Shown here: positions 1 to 8,928 of the stretch, piece by piece
Position numbering within the stretch: position 1 is the first letter of the stretch
Layout: each line of letters starts with the position of its first letter
DNA from: a virus
Virus record (IMG/VR): IMGVR_UViG_3300027608_001459
Span: 1 to 43,792 of that record
DNA length: 43,792 bases
Direction: 5' to 3' (one strand)
Translations under genes and position numbers: made by a program
The notes under the pieces: model-generated
Seen by the model: the letters and a program-made list of their open reading frames with translations, nothing else
What the model was told of the DNA's origin: nothing
Database searches by the model: none

Positions 1-129
1 GCAATGAGCATGCAGTACCTACAAGGTGCTGAAATCGACTACAAAGATGAACTAATGGGTGCAAGTTTCACAATTAAAAATCCACAAGCAACTACAACAT
101 GCGGTTGCGGATCAAGTTTCGGGGTATAA
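1..129 (+). CDS. A-type iron-sulfur carrier protein (IscA/HesB/ErpA family), C-terminal part
   Basis: The window opens inside this gene; the last 42 codons are present, ending TAA at 127-129. The peptide ends with [12 protein letters not shown], the family's C-terminal C-x-C-G-(S/E)-S-F signature, which provides two of the three cysteines that bind an Fe-S cluster. The upstream stretch ([11 protein letters not shown]) fits the family's last strands. A-type carriers receive Fe-S clusters from a scaffold and pass them to apo-enzymes in the cytoplasm. The third Cys lies upstream of the window, so completeness cannot be judged. The next gene begins 2 bases after the stop, so the two are probably co-transcribed. 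The C-terminal motif is nearly diagnostic; which subtype it is (IscA, ErpA, SufA) cannot be said. Confidence 0.88.
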   Translation, partial: AMSMQYLQGAEIDYKDELMGASFTIKNPQATTTCGCGSSFGV

Positions 130-131
130 AA

Positions 132-3100
132 ATGGCAAGACAAAATGTAGATATTGGCGTACAAGGTAATGACGGTACTGGCGATAGTATTCGCGAAGCG
201 TTTAGGAAAGTTAATGATAACTTTAGAGATCTATATGCAGTGTTTGGGCAAGGTGATAGGATTGCCTCAACTGATTTAGATGACTTCCCTAGCAATTACT
301 CATATCTAACTACGCCGCCGCCAAATACATTTAGTACAACAACCAGTGCAAGAACGTTTGTGGTTAACAGCACAGGTGACGGTGTATTGGCCAAAGACAT
401 TATTGGCACTAACGGTGTTACCATTAACAACAGCAGCAGTGGACAGTTAGTTATCAGCGCAGGCGGCGCTAAACTAATCGGCGACACTAGTCCTGCAATG
501 AGTGCTCCGTTAAATGCTAATACTATACCTATTGGTAATGTTGGAGATCCATCTACTGCTAATGTAAATTTATTTAATAGTGTACATCCTACTACTCCTA
601 TTACCATTGACGAATTAGTTGTTACTAAGGGCTATGCTGATCGTCGCTACCTACAACAGTCAGGTGGATCAACTGCGGGTCAAATTCGTATTAGACCAGA
701 ACCAGTTGACCAAAGCGAATATACAAAAACCATTGCAGGGTATCAAAACGGTAATATACTAATTACCGGACACGGCTATGACAGCGGTGCTGACGGTATT
801 GCCTACAAATATTTTACAACAGGAACGCCACCAGCAGGAATAGTTAGCGGAACTACTTATTATTTAAAATATGTCAATGTTGACGAACTTAGTATTCATA
901 CAACATTCGAAGATGCTAAGACTGGCACTGCAAAAATTACAATTAGTACTGGATCAGGCAGTGGTACGCAGACACTAGTAGATGCGTTTTTTGATGCAAC
1001 ACTACCGGGCAATTTCTTAAGCAATGAAGCATTACCTCGTGAGTCTACTGTGCGTAGACAAGGTGATGTCATGGATGGTCCATTATATCTTTCAGACCAT
1101 CCTAGTCCGTTGAATGTTGATCCAGTTCCAGTAATTGTAGGTGCTGACGAAGATTTCCAGGCTGCTACAAAATACTATGTTGACAATAATAGTTTTGCCA
1201 GTAATATTAATTTGTTTGTTTCTACTAGTGGAGACAATACACAGGCTGGGGTACCAGCGGGTAAAGAAGGTCGTGCGTTTGCCTATGCTTATTCTACCGT
1301 TGGTGCTGCCTGTGCAAAAGCTGTAGAATTAATTGCACTAGCAGGAAACGAACCAGGTCCTTATAGACAGCGTATTGCCTACACCTTGGGCGGCACCACA
1401 ACATACAGCACTGTTCAAAGCGCAGCATTTACCGGTGGTACTGGATATGTTGCTGTAGAAACCTTATTAACTCTTAATAGAGAATATATTAGAGCAGAGG
1501 TAATTGGTTATATTGACAGCACGTATCCAGATTTAAACTATAATGCAGAATTGTTTTCTAGAGATATAGGTAGTATTATTGATGCTGTTGTTATTGATAC
1601 GTTAGTTAACGGCAACTGGCAAAGTATAAGTGCAGGGCAATCATATTTTAAAAATGCCAACCTCACACTTCAATTAGAAACAGTAGCTGGCATTGCCTAT
1701 GCTAAATCTCTAGCCAACTATGTTCTACAGAAAGTTAATCCTCCAACTAGTTATCAAACGGTTTACGTAAGACAAACAGATCTAGTAAGTACTAATTCAA
1801 CACAACGAGATCTAGTTGATGATAAATTTGACATTGTATTGAATATCATACAAAATGGTATTAGTTCAGCTCCAAATATTGACTATGGTGATGGCCAAGT
1901 AACATTCAATGTTGACAACGGCGGCCAAGGTTATGTTGACCAAGGATTGCCAACTAACGTTGACATTACTCCAGGTAAGCTAGTCAAAGGTATCCAATCA
2001 GGTGCATTAGGAAGAATTTTATCCTACGCTAGCGGTGCATTGGAAGACACTATCACTTGTCAATTGCTAACTCCTTATAATTTTGATCTCACTGAACAGG
2101 TAGAATTTGCTGAGCCAAACAAAGATCTACAGATTACTGTTAGAATTGAAAGTGGTATCTACTACGAAGACTTGCCTATTAAAGTGCCTGCTAACGTGTC
2201 TCTCAAAGGTGATGAGTTCCGTAGAACAATTATACGTCCAAGAGATCGTGCTAGTCAAAGCCCGTGGATTGAAACATATTTCTATAGAGATGTAGAATTT
2301 GACGGTATGGATCTTGCCACTACATACAATCCAAATGCAATAACACTGTTAACAGCAAACAAAGATTATTTGAAACGTGAATTAATTGCATGGATTGCTG
2401 CTCAAGTATCAGGCAACATCAGTCCATTTACCACTGCGTTTGTTTATAACGAAGGCAAATGTAGTCGTGACGTTGGACTAATGGTAGATGCATTAGTTCA
2501 AGATATTAAGTTTGGCGGTAATGCCAGTACATACGATGCTGCCTCTTTATATTACAACGGTGCTGTTAGTAAAATTATTGGTCAGGAAACACAAACTGCT
2601 GCGGCCGTTAATCAGTTAAAAACTATAATTGTCAGTTATATCCTAGTTAATACTGCATATACATCATTGCAGACTTCAGTTACGCAGACAATCAATTCCA
2701 CCAACGGCGAAGCTGCTGCTATTACCAAAGTAGGTACGCTGTTGACCAGTGTGGCATCTGTAATTACTACAGGTCTAAGCGCACTACCTGCAACATATGA
2801 CAGTCCAAAATATGGATATCACTACCTAATGAACAGCAGTGTTCCAATGGATGTTGGTCCAAGTTATGCAAATGCAGGCGGATATACTAATGCTGCTAAA
2901 CTATTGGAAATCAACAAGGCATTCATTCAAGATGAAGTTAATGAGTTTGTAAAAGTACAACCAGGTGTTGTTGCATATGATGAGGATAAGTCTAAACGTG
3001 ATACTGGATTCATCGTCGATGCGCTGGTACAAGATTTAAAAGATGGTGGTAAGATCAACGCTGTTGATACAGCATTAAAATATTATAATTCTTCAAGTCT

Positions 3101-6100
3101 AGTTACGCAGGCAGCATGTATTGCAGGTATTAATTATGTCAATACCATTGCTCAAAAAATTATTGACAATATTTTACTAACTGGCTCCACTACTCCGCCG
3201 AAGCGTGGAACTACTACGCAGATCAGAAATACAAGTATTGTAAAAGAATCAACTAGTGGAACAACTATCACTAACCTAATTAGCACAGTTGTATATGCAT
3301 TTGATGCAGATTTTAACCCGCCTAAGAACAATACAGAAATTGACATGTTCATGTTTAACGATGCTGTTAAAGTTCACAATATAACAGGTCAAGGCCACGG
3401 CGGGTTTATGTGTGTACTAGATCCTGCAGGTTCAGTTGGTTCTAAGAGTCCATATGTACAAAGCTGTGCATGTTTCTCTAGAAGTGTAAATCAACAGACA
3501 TTTGCAGGAGGTATGTTTGTTGACGGATTTAGTGGTAGACTAAAGACTAAAATTACCAACGTCAGTGGTTCAACTTTAACACTGTCTGGATTAACTTTTA
3601 GAGCGCCAATTGCACCTACTGCGTTCTATTACAATGGTTTTAGATATCAAGTAGACAGCGTTAGCTCTTGGAGCGCATCTACAGGCATTGCTACTATTGA
3701 ACTTAACCCAACAACTCCATGGACCAGTGGCAACCTAAACATTATCTTAGAAACTCCTGGCAATCGTTCAATGTTAGGTAATGACTACACTCAGGTTAAT
3801 GACCTAGGTTATGGTATTGTTGCACACAACACTGGTCTAACAGAACAAGTATCAACATTTACCTACTACTGTTGGACTGCATATCTTGCCAGCTATGGTG
3901 GACAGATTAGGGGTATTGCTGGGTCAAATGCACAAGGTGTATATGGTTTAAAATCTGTAGGTGCTGATCCAACAGAGATCCCAGACCAAGTGGCACTGGC
4001 CAACAACATGACACAGGTAGCTAAAGTCTATCGTTATGATGATTATAGTGCAGATAGTCAGCAAAATGATATTGAGCTGTATATTAAACGCTATACTTAC
4101 ATTCCATCAAATGTTAGTGAAATTGAAATTGATCATCTAGATGGAACTATTGGTCGCTACGAATTAAGAACAGTCACCCGCACAGGACTAAACGAAAGTC
4201 AATATACCTATAGAATTACTGGCGTAACTAATGCCACTACTGCAGTGGTTACTGTACATGGTACTTTACCGTTAACTGTTACTGGTATTAGTCGTGCTAG
4301 TCCAGCAGTGGTCACAATCAGTGGTAGTCATGGAATGACAGATGGTGATTTTGTAACTATCACTGGCGTAGTGGGCATGACCGAAATTAATAACGGTAGC
4401 TACTATATTAAATCAACTGGGCCTGGAACTTTTTCATTACATACAGATGATACCCTGATTCCTGAAGTTGACAGCACCAGTTGGACCACTTGGAGTTCAG
4501 GTGGTACTGTAGAAAGTCCAATTAAATTCTATTCAGGCGATCGTGTATTGATCAGCGGTGTAGGTGGTACAACTCAGCTTAATGGTAACAAATATTATGT
4601 TAACCCATTAACTTATAACACTTTTGAATTATACAGTGATGCGCTGTTAGCTACTCCTGTTAATTCTAGTGGGTATGGGGTGTTTACCAGTGGCGGCGTT
4701 GTCAATGAGAAGTTTACCTACGCTATCAATGCAATTACTAAAGCTGAACCTGCACAGGTTACATTTACTGAAAGTCATCACTATTCAGATGGAGACCTAG
4801 TTAAAATTGAAGGCGTAGGCGGTATGACACAGATTACTGGTCTATACTATGCTAAGAAAAACGGTGCAAACACTATTCAGTTATATACTGATCCCACACT
4901 GGTAACACCAACTAACAGCATTACCTATGGAACTTATACTAGTGGTGGTACTGTATTTGGTGGTAAAGAAATATTATTATTAAGTGTTAGCACCAGTGCT
5001 AACGATAATAGAGAAGCAAATGGTTTGGTCACACAGTTAAGTGATCACATGAATATCTCAATTAGACAGTTGCAAAACTTTACATTTACAGGCATTGCCA
5101 ACGTTAATCCAACTAGACCAAGTACTGCGCTAGAATTTGATGCTACCTTGCCAACTGTTTATAGGATCATTGCATATAATTCTGCACTGTCAGATGGCTC
5201 CGTATTACCAGATGATACTGCAGTGTTAACTTCTGACAGTAGTTTTGTTTATATTAAACCCACTACTGATCCTACCTTAGTGACAACTACTGATCCTATA
5301 GACGGTGCTAAGAAAATGGGATCACAGATTGGCGATACTAGAATTGCTATCTACGAGTTTAGCGGCATAGATAATACTGCCACTAGAGACTTATTAAACA
5401 GTGGAACATTAACTTTTGCATGGGCTGGTAAGACTCATACCATTACGGGGTATACTGCTGCTGCAGGACTAGTGCCAGCATATATTACTATTGCAGATGC
5501 TGTTAACAATAACAACTACAGTGGTAGTACAGCCGGTATTGCTAAAGTGTTTGGTATTGCAAGTGCTTCAACGTTACGTGCAGGATTACCTGCAGGATCT
5601 ACTGGTGCAATTACAGTTAAAATATCAACATGTCGTGTAACTGGACATGATTTCTTAGACATTGGAACAGGTGGTTATAATACCACTAACTATCCAAGTG
5701 CTATCTTTGGTAATCCTACACAAGGACCAACACAGGAAAATGAAGTTATTGAGGAACTAAAAGGTCGTGTGTTCTATGTAAGTACAGACCAAGACGGTGT
5801 ATTCCGTGTTGGACGATTCTTTACTGTTGACCAAGGTACTGGTACTGTTACATTTGCTGCTTCAATTGCACTGAGTAACCTAGACGGTATTGGATTCAAA
5901 CGTGGTGTTACAGTTGCTGAGTTCTCAACTGATGCAACTATGACCAACAATGCTGCTGACACTGTGCCTGTGCAGAGTGCTATCCGCGGGTACATTGACA
6001 AGCGTCTTGGTTTAGATCACAGCGGTAATACTATTCCTGTACCTAACCTAATTGGTTCAGGTTACTTGCCGTTAAACGGTGCGTTAGCCATGAAGGCTAT

Positions 6101-7622
6101 TATCAATGCTGGCGGATTTAAGATTCAAAACTTAGGTGCTCCGGGAATTGATGATGATGCTTCAACTAAGTTATATGTTGACACTCAAGTAGGATTGTAC
6201 AATCAACTGTCAACACTGGTTGATGTGGGTGCAATGACTCCTGCCAGTGGCGACCTAATGATCTACACAGGTGGTAACAAATCAATAGTCAGCGCAACTC
6301 CCGCTGGAGATATTGTCAGTACGCTGAGCAGTGCAAACATTGCAACCTTAGTTGGTGGTATTACTACTTCCCCAGTTATTGATGCTGGTATTGCAGGAAC
6401 TGCGCAATTAAATGTCTCTGGTGGTATTGTTGTCGATGACATTACTGGATTCCCATCTATTGGTTATATTAAAATTAACAATGAGATATTCAGCTATAGT
6501 GGAATTAATACTCCCACTAATAGATTTGAAGGTATAGCTAGAGCACAATGGACCACTACCAGCACCACACATGCCGCCAGTTCAACTGTTATTGGATTAA
6601 ACAATGCACAGGCTAATTTACAGATTGCACCGTTAGTCATTGTTGATGGTGATGTAAGTAACATTGCCGACATAGCGCAGAGTAAGTTACTAATGTCATT
6701 GGCCACAACCAGTGCAACTGCTCCAACAGGTACTGCTGCGGTTAAACAGGCTGCCAGCGGTGTTGCAAGTTTTGACAGTGCTAACTTTGAAATCACAGAT
6801 GGATGGGTTGGCATCAAAGCAGGCGGTGTTGCAGTAGATGATATTGCCACCATTGCCGACAGCACAGTGATAGCTAATTTCTCAGGTGGTGTTGCTAGTC
6901 CAACAGCAGTGACGGCAAGTACAGCAGGTGCAAAAATATTAGACGCAGTGTTTACCACTAACGGTCTGATGAGCAGAACTGGTGCAGAAACATTTGCAGT
7001 TGTGGCGGTGACTACCAGTGGTGGTAATGACAGCCTAGTTAAGACTAGCAGTACTGGTACTATTAATGTTAAAGGACTACAGTTAAACGGTAGTAACGCA
7101 CTAACACTATCTAGTACAACTATTAAACTGACAACGCCTGGTGGCGTTGATGTTATCAGTGCAACAGGTAGTGCGGCCGGTGCTACTCCAGTGACACTAA
7201 CTGGTCAGTTTACGTTAGGTACTAGCAGTACACTACAGGCAACATTTGCTGACTTGGCAGAATACTATACTGCTGATAAAGAATATGAGCCAGGTACTGT
7301 GTTGATATTTGGCGGCACAGCTGAAACTACTACAACAAATGTCTTTGGTGATGCTAGACTAGCAGGTGTTGTGTCAACTGATCCAGGATTTAAAATGAAT
7401 GGCGAACTACAGGGTACTAGAGTTTGTCTAGCCCTACAAGGTCGTGTACCATGTAAGGTTGTTGGACAGGTCAAGAAAGGTGACATGCTGACCACTGCTG
7501 GTATTGTTGGCTACGCTGCCAAGGCCATGGATCCCAAAGTAGGTACTATCATTGGTAAGGCATTAGAAGATAAAAACTATACTGAAGCTGGCGTAATCGA
7601 AGTTGCCGTTGGTAGAGTGTAA
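132..7622 (+). CDS. Giant virion adhesin / tail-fibre-like structural protein (2496 aa)
   Basis: The start is taken at ATG 132 (MARQNVDIGVQG), 2 bases after the previous stop with GGGG upstream; an in-frame ATG at 99 lies inside the Fe-S gene and is less likely. Residues about 13-35 hold a module (GTGDSIREAFRKVNDNF) also found at the N-termini of the 7641 and 13618 genes. Three helical repeats with R-D-x-G-x(3)-DA(L/V)V-x-D occur near residues 476, 779 and 956. A beta-helix-like stretch (SGIYYEDLPIKVPANVSLKG) is near 675-705. Three tandem repeats of about 75 residues (HG/HHYSDGD-V-x-I-x-GV-GMT, ending TSGGTV) lie at about 1382-1608. The last 120 residues (LAEYYTADKEYEPG onward, ending IEVAVGRV) resemble C-terminal chaperone-like domains of phage appendages. 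Role inferred: host adsorption or a long virion fibre. Receptor unknown. Confidence 0.85.
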   Translation: MARQNVDIGVQGNDGTGDSIREAFRKVNDNFRDLYAVFGQGDRIASTDLDDFPSNYSYLTTPPPNTFSTTTSARTFVVNSTGDGVLAKDIIGTNGVTINNSSSGQLVISAGGAKLIGDTSPAMSAPLNANTIPIGNVGDPSTANVNLFNSVHPTTPITIDELVVTKGYADRRYLQQSGGSTAGQIRIRPEPVDQSEYTKTIAGYQNGNILITGHGYDSGADGIAYKYFTTGTPPAGIVSGTTYYLKYVNVDELSIHTTFEDAKTGTAKITISTGSGSGTQTLVDAFFDATLPGNFLSNEALPRESTVRRQGDVMDGPLYLSDHPSPLNVDPVPVIVGADEDFQAATKYYVDNNSFASNINLFVSTSGDNTQAGVPAGKEGRAFAYAYSTVGAACAKAVELIALAGNEPGPYRQRIAYTLGGTTTYSTVQSAAFTGGTGYVAVETLLTLNREYIRAEVIGYIDSTYPDLNYNAELFSRDIGSIIDAVVIDTLVNGNWQSISAGQSYFKNANLTLQLETVAGIAYAKSLANYVLQKVNPPTSYQTVYVRQTDLVSTNSTQRDLVDDKFDIVLNIIQNGISSAPNIDYGDGQVTFNVDNGGQGYVDQGLPTNVDITPGKLVKGIQSGALGRILSYASGALEDTITCQLLTPYNFDLTEQVEFAEPNKDLQITVRIESGIYYEDLPIKVPANVSLKGDEFRRTIIRPRDRASQSPWIETYFYRDVEFDGMDLATTYNPNAITLLTANKDYLKRELIAWIAAQVSGNISPFTTAFVYNEGKCSRDVGLMVDALVQDIKFGGNASTYDAASLYYNGAVSKIIGQETQTAAAVNQLKTIIVSYILVNTAYTSLQTSVTQTINSTNGEAAAITKVGTLLTSVASVITTGLSALPATYDSPKYGYHYLMNSSVPMDVGPSYANAGGYTNAAKLLEINKAFIQDEVNEFVKVQPGVVAYDEDKSKRDTGFIVDALVQDLKDGGKINAVDTALKYYNSSSLVTQAACIAGINYVNTIAQKIIDNILLTGSTTPPKRGTTTQIRNTSIVKESTSGTTITNLISTVVYAFDADFNPPKNNTEIDMFMFNDAVKVHNITGQGHGGFMCVLDPAGSVGSKSPYVQSCACFSRSVNQQTFAGGMFVDGFSGRLKTKITNVSGSTLTLSGLTFRAPIAPTAFYYNGFRYQVDSVSSWSASTGIATIELNPTTPWTSGNLNIILETPGNRSMLGNDYTQVNDLGYGIVAHNTGLTEQVSTFTYYCWTAYLASYGGQIRGIAGSNAQGVYGLKSVGADPTEIPDQVALANNMTQVAKVYRYDDYSADSQQNDIELYIKRYTYIPSNVSEIEIDHLDGTIGRYELRTVTRTGLNESQYTYRITGVTNATTAVVTVHGTLPLTVTGISRASPAVVTISGSHGMTDGDFVTITGVVGMTEINNGSYYIKSTGPGTFSLHTDDTLIPEVDSTSWTTWSSGGTVESPIKFYSGDRVLISGVGGTTQLNGNKYYVNPLTYNTFELYSDALLATPVNSSGYGVFTSGGVVNEKFTYAINAITKAEPAQVTFTESHHYSDGDLVKIEGVGGMTQITGLYYAKKNGANTIQLYTDPTLVTPTNSITYGTYTSGGTVFGGKEILLLSVSTSANDNREANGLVTQLSDHMNISIRQLQNFTFTGIANVNPTRPSTALEFDATLPTVYRIIAYNSALSDGSVLPDDTAVLTSDSSFVYIKPTTDPTLVTTTDPIDGAKKMGSQIGDTRIAIYEFSGIDNTATRDLLNSGTLTFAWAGKTHTITGYTAAAGLVPAYITIADAVNNNNYSGSTAGIAKVFGIASASTLRAGLPAGSTGAITVKISTCRVTGHDFLDIGTGGYNTTNYPSAIFGNPTQGPTQENEVIEELKGRVFYVSTDQDGVFRVGRFFTVDQGTGTVTFAASIALSNLDGIGFKRGVTVAEFSTDATMTNNAADTVPVQSAIRGYIDKRLGLDHSGNTIPVPNLIGSGYLPLNGALAMKAIINAGGFKIQNLGAPGIDDDASTKLYVDTQVGLYNQLSTLVDVGAMTPASGDLMIYTGGNKSIVSATPAGDIVSTLSSANIATLVGGITTSPVIDAGIAGTAQLNVSGGIVVDDITGFPSIGYIKINNEIFSYSGINTPTNRFEGIARAQWTTTSTTHAASSTVIGLNNAQANLQIAPLVIVDGDVSNIADIAQSKLLMSLATTSATAPTGTAAVKQAASGVASFDSANFEITDGWVGIKAGGVAVDDIATIADSTVIANFSGGVASPTAVTASTAGAKILDAVFTTNGLMSRTGAETFAVVAVTTSGGNDSLVKTSSTGTINVKGLQLNGSNALTLSSTTIKLTTPGGVDVISATGSAAGATPVTLTGQFTLGTSSTLQATFADLAEYYTADKEYEPGTVLIFGGTAETTTTNVFGDARLAGVVSTDPGFKMNGELQGTRVCLALQGRVPCKVVGQVKKGDMLTTAGIVGYAAKAMDPKVGTIIGKALEDKNYTEAGVIEVAVGRV
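4275..4960 (+). repeat. Three tandem FCCH-like protein repeats inside the giant adhesin
   Basis: Three successive units of roughly 70-80 codons share the pattern P-(A/I)-x-(V/F), then (H)G/S-D-G-D/R-V-x-I-(S/T/E)-GV-x-G-(M/T)-T-x-(I/L)-N/T-G, then Y-Y-x-K/N, then F/I-x-L-x-(T/S)-D-x-L, closing T-S-G-G-x-V. The nucleotide copies have diverged, so this is an old domain duplication and not a recent DNA repeat. The consensus resembles the first-catalytic-cysteine half-domain-like repeats reported in phage and bacterial fibre proteins; that family link is from memory. Confidence 0.6.
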
Positions 7623-7625
7623 ATA
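7618..7625 (+). promoter_or_regulatory. Late-promoter-like octamer (TGTAAATA)
   Basis: The TAAATA core resembles the T4 late -10 element TATAAATA. It lies 15 bases before ATG 7641, with GGAG between. It contains the stop codon of the upstream gene, which lowers its weight. Judged together with the other copies of the motif in this window. Confidence 0.25.
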
Positions 7626-7640
7626 TAAGTGGAGCGATAA

Positions 7641-8900
7641 ATGGTACAAAAAATAATAGGCTTAGGTGTTCCTGACAAGGGCAATGGTGATCCGCTACGC
7701 ACAGCGTTTAGTAAAGTAAATGATAACTTTACAGAACTATATAATTCTGTATCAGCAGTAGTAGTGACAGGTGCTACTGCACCTACTGGACCGGAAGAGG
7801 GTTCTCTATGGTGGAATAGTGAAAGTGGTAGAATGTATGTCTACTACGGAACAAGTTGGGTTGATGCTAGTCCAGTAGACGGTGCGGGTATTAACAGCAC
7901 TAACGAATTAGTTAACGGTGCTCATACAGTTAGCTTAGGATCAACTGGTATAATAACCTTGCCAAACAGCAGTTATTTAGAAAGTACTGATACTAACTTA
8001 AAAGTTGGTGCTCAAGGTACTGTAACTATTCGTAGTAATGCAGAATTGAGTGGGACTACAAGATCGTGGGAGTTTGGCAGACAAGGCACTATTGCAACTC
8101 CTTTAATGTTACCAACAACATTTACTGCGGTATTAGACAACGCTCACAGAACTGTAGGTGATGCTATATCAGGTACACCGTGGCAATACACTGTTGCGTT
8201 TGTGGTAGGGCCTGGAGGAGCTGTTGAAACACAAATAGACAATCCAGATTGGCCAACAAATCCAGGATATTCGCCAGGCGACGAGTTTGAGTTCACTGAA
8301 GAGGATCACGGTATTCCAGGATTTATATTTGCTGTTACAATCAACGGATTTTCAGAAATACCAGGAACAGGATTTCTAGTAGTGATAGGAGTTACACCTC
8401 CTCCAGAATATCCAAGCACAGTTAGTTCACTAGGTGCTATTAAACTAAGTGCTAATACAAGTGATTGGGTGTTTGATCCTAACGGAAGTTTATACTATCC
8501 AGATGCTACAGTTCAGACCACAGCCTATGTGGCACCTACCACTGGCAATGCTGTGATAAGTTCACAAAGTTCTATTACTATTAGTAGAAACGGTATGACT
8601 ATCAAAATAACAGAAGCTGGGGTTGTACAGATGTCGTTTGATAGCATTATTGATATTAGAGGACGTAGTTCAATAAACAACGCAGGATCAACAACAATTG
8701 CTACACCTAACGGAGATACTGTTATAGGTACTTGGTATAACATTAGCACTGCACTAGCGGTAGGTGATCAGTTAGTTTCTACTATTATGGACAGTAGTTT
8801 TCATAATGTATATAGAATAACTGTACTCATCCGTGAACAAGATACTACTCCAGGTGTTGAGTTCACTACCGCTTATGCAATCATCGAACAGTTACAATAA
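7641..8900 (+). CDS. Virion structural protein with adhesin N-terminal module (419 aa)
   Basis: ATG 7641 follows GGAG at 7631-7634. Residues about 10-35 (KGNGDPLRTAFSKVNDNFTELY) are a copy of the module at the start of the 132 and 13618 proteins. It is followed by a short Trp/Tyr-rich unit, GSLWWNSESGRMYVYYGTSW plus VDASP, which is also present in the 13618 product. The middle is Thr/Ser/Gly-rich beta-type sequence, and GSLYYPDATVQTTAYV near residue 280 matches motifs in the 8929 product. No enzyme motif was seen. The shared modules suggest these proteins assemble onto the same virion structure. Function as tail fibre or fibre-tip component is inferred. Confidence 0.8.
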   Translation: MVQKIIGLGVPDKGNGDPLRTAFSKVNDNFTELYNSVSAVVVTGATAPTGPEEGSLWWNSESGRMYVYYGTSWVDASPVDGAGINSTNELVNGAHTVSLGSTGIITLPNSSYLESTDTNLKVGAQGTVTIRSNAELSGTTRSWEFGRQGTIATPLMLPTTFTAVLDNAHRTVGDAISGTPWQYTVAFVVGPGGAVETQIDNPDWPTNPGYSPGDEFEFTEEDHGIPGFIFAVTINGFSEIPGTGFLVVIGVTPPPEYPSTVSSLGAIKLSANTSDWVFDPNGSLYYPDATVQTTAYVAPTTGNAVISSQSSITISRNGMTIKITEAGVVQMSFDSIIDIRGRSSINNAGSTTIATPNGDTVIGTWYNISTALAVGDQLVSTIMDSSFHNVYRITVLIREQDTTPGVEFTTAYAIIEQLQ

Positions 8901-8901
8901 G

Positions 8902-8909
8902 ATTAAATA
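8902..8909 (+). promoter_or_regulatory. Late-promoter-like octamer (ATTAAATA)
   Basis: Located 19 bases before ATG 8929, with GGAGC in between as ribosome binding site. It lies just after the upstream stop and is not part of it. Resembles T4 late -10 TATAAATA. Confidence 0.35.
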
Positions 8910-8928
8910 CAAGATACGGAGCAAATAA

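Noticed and set aside
6494-6958. Long open frame on the minus strand (154 codons)
   Set aside because: Mirror of Thr/Ala/Val-rich adhesin codons; no ribosome site, low-complexity product.
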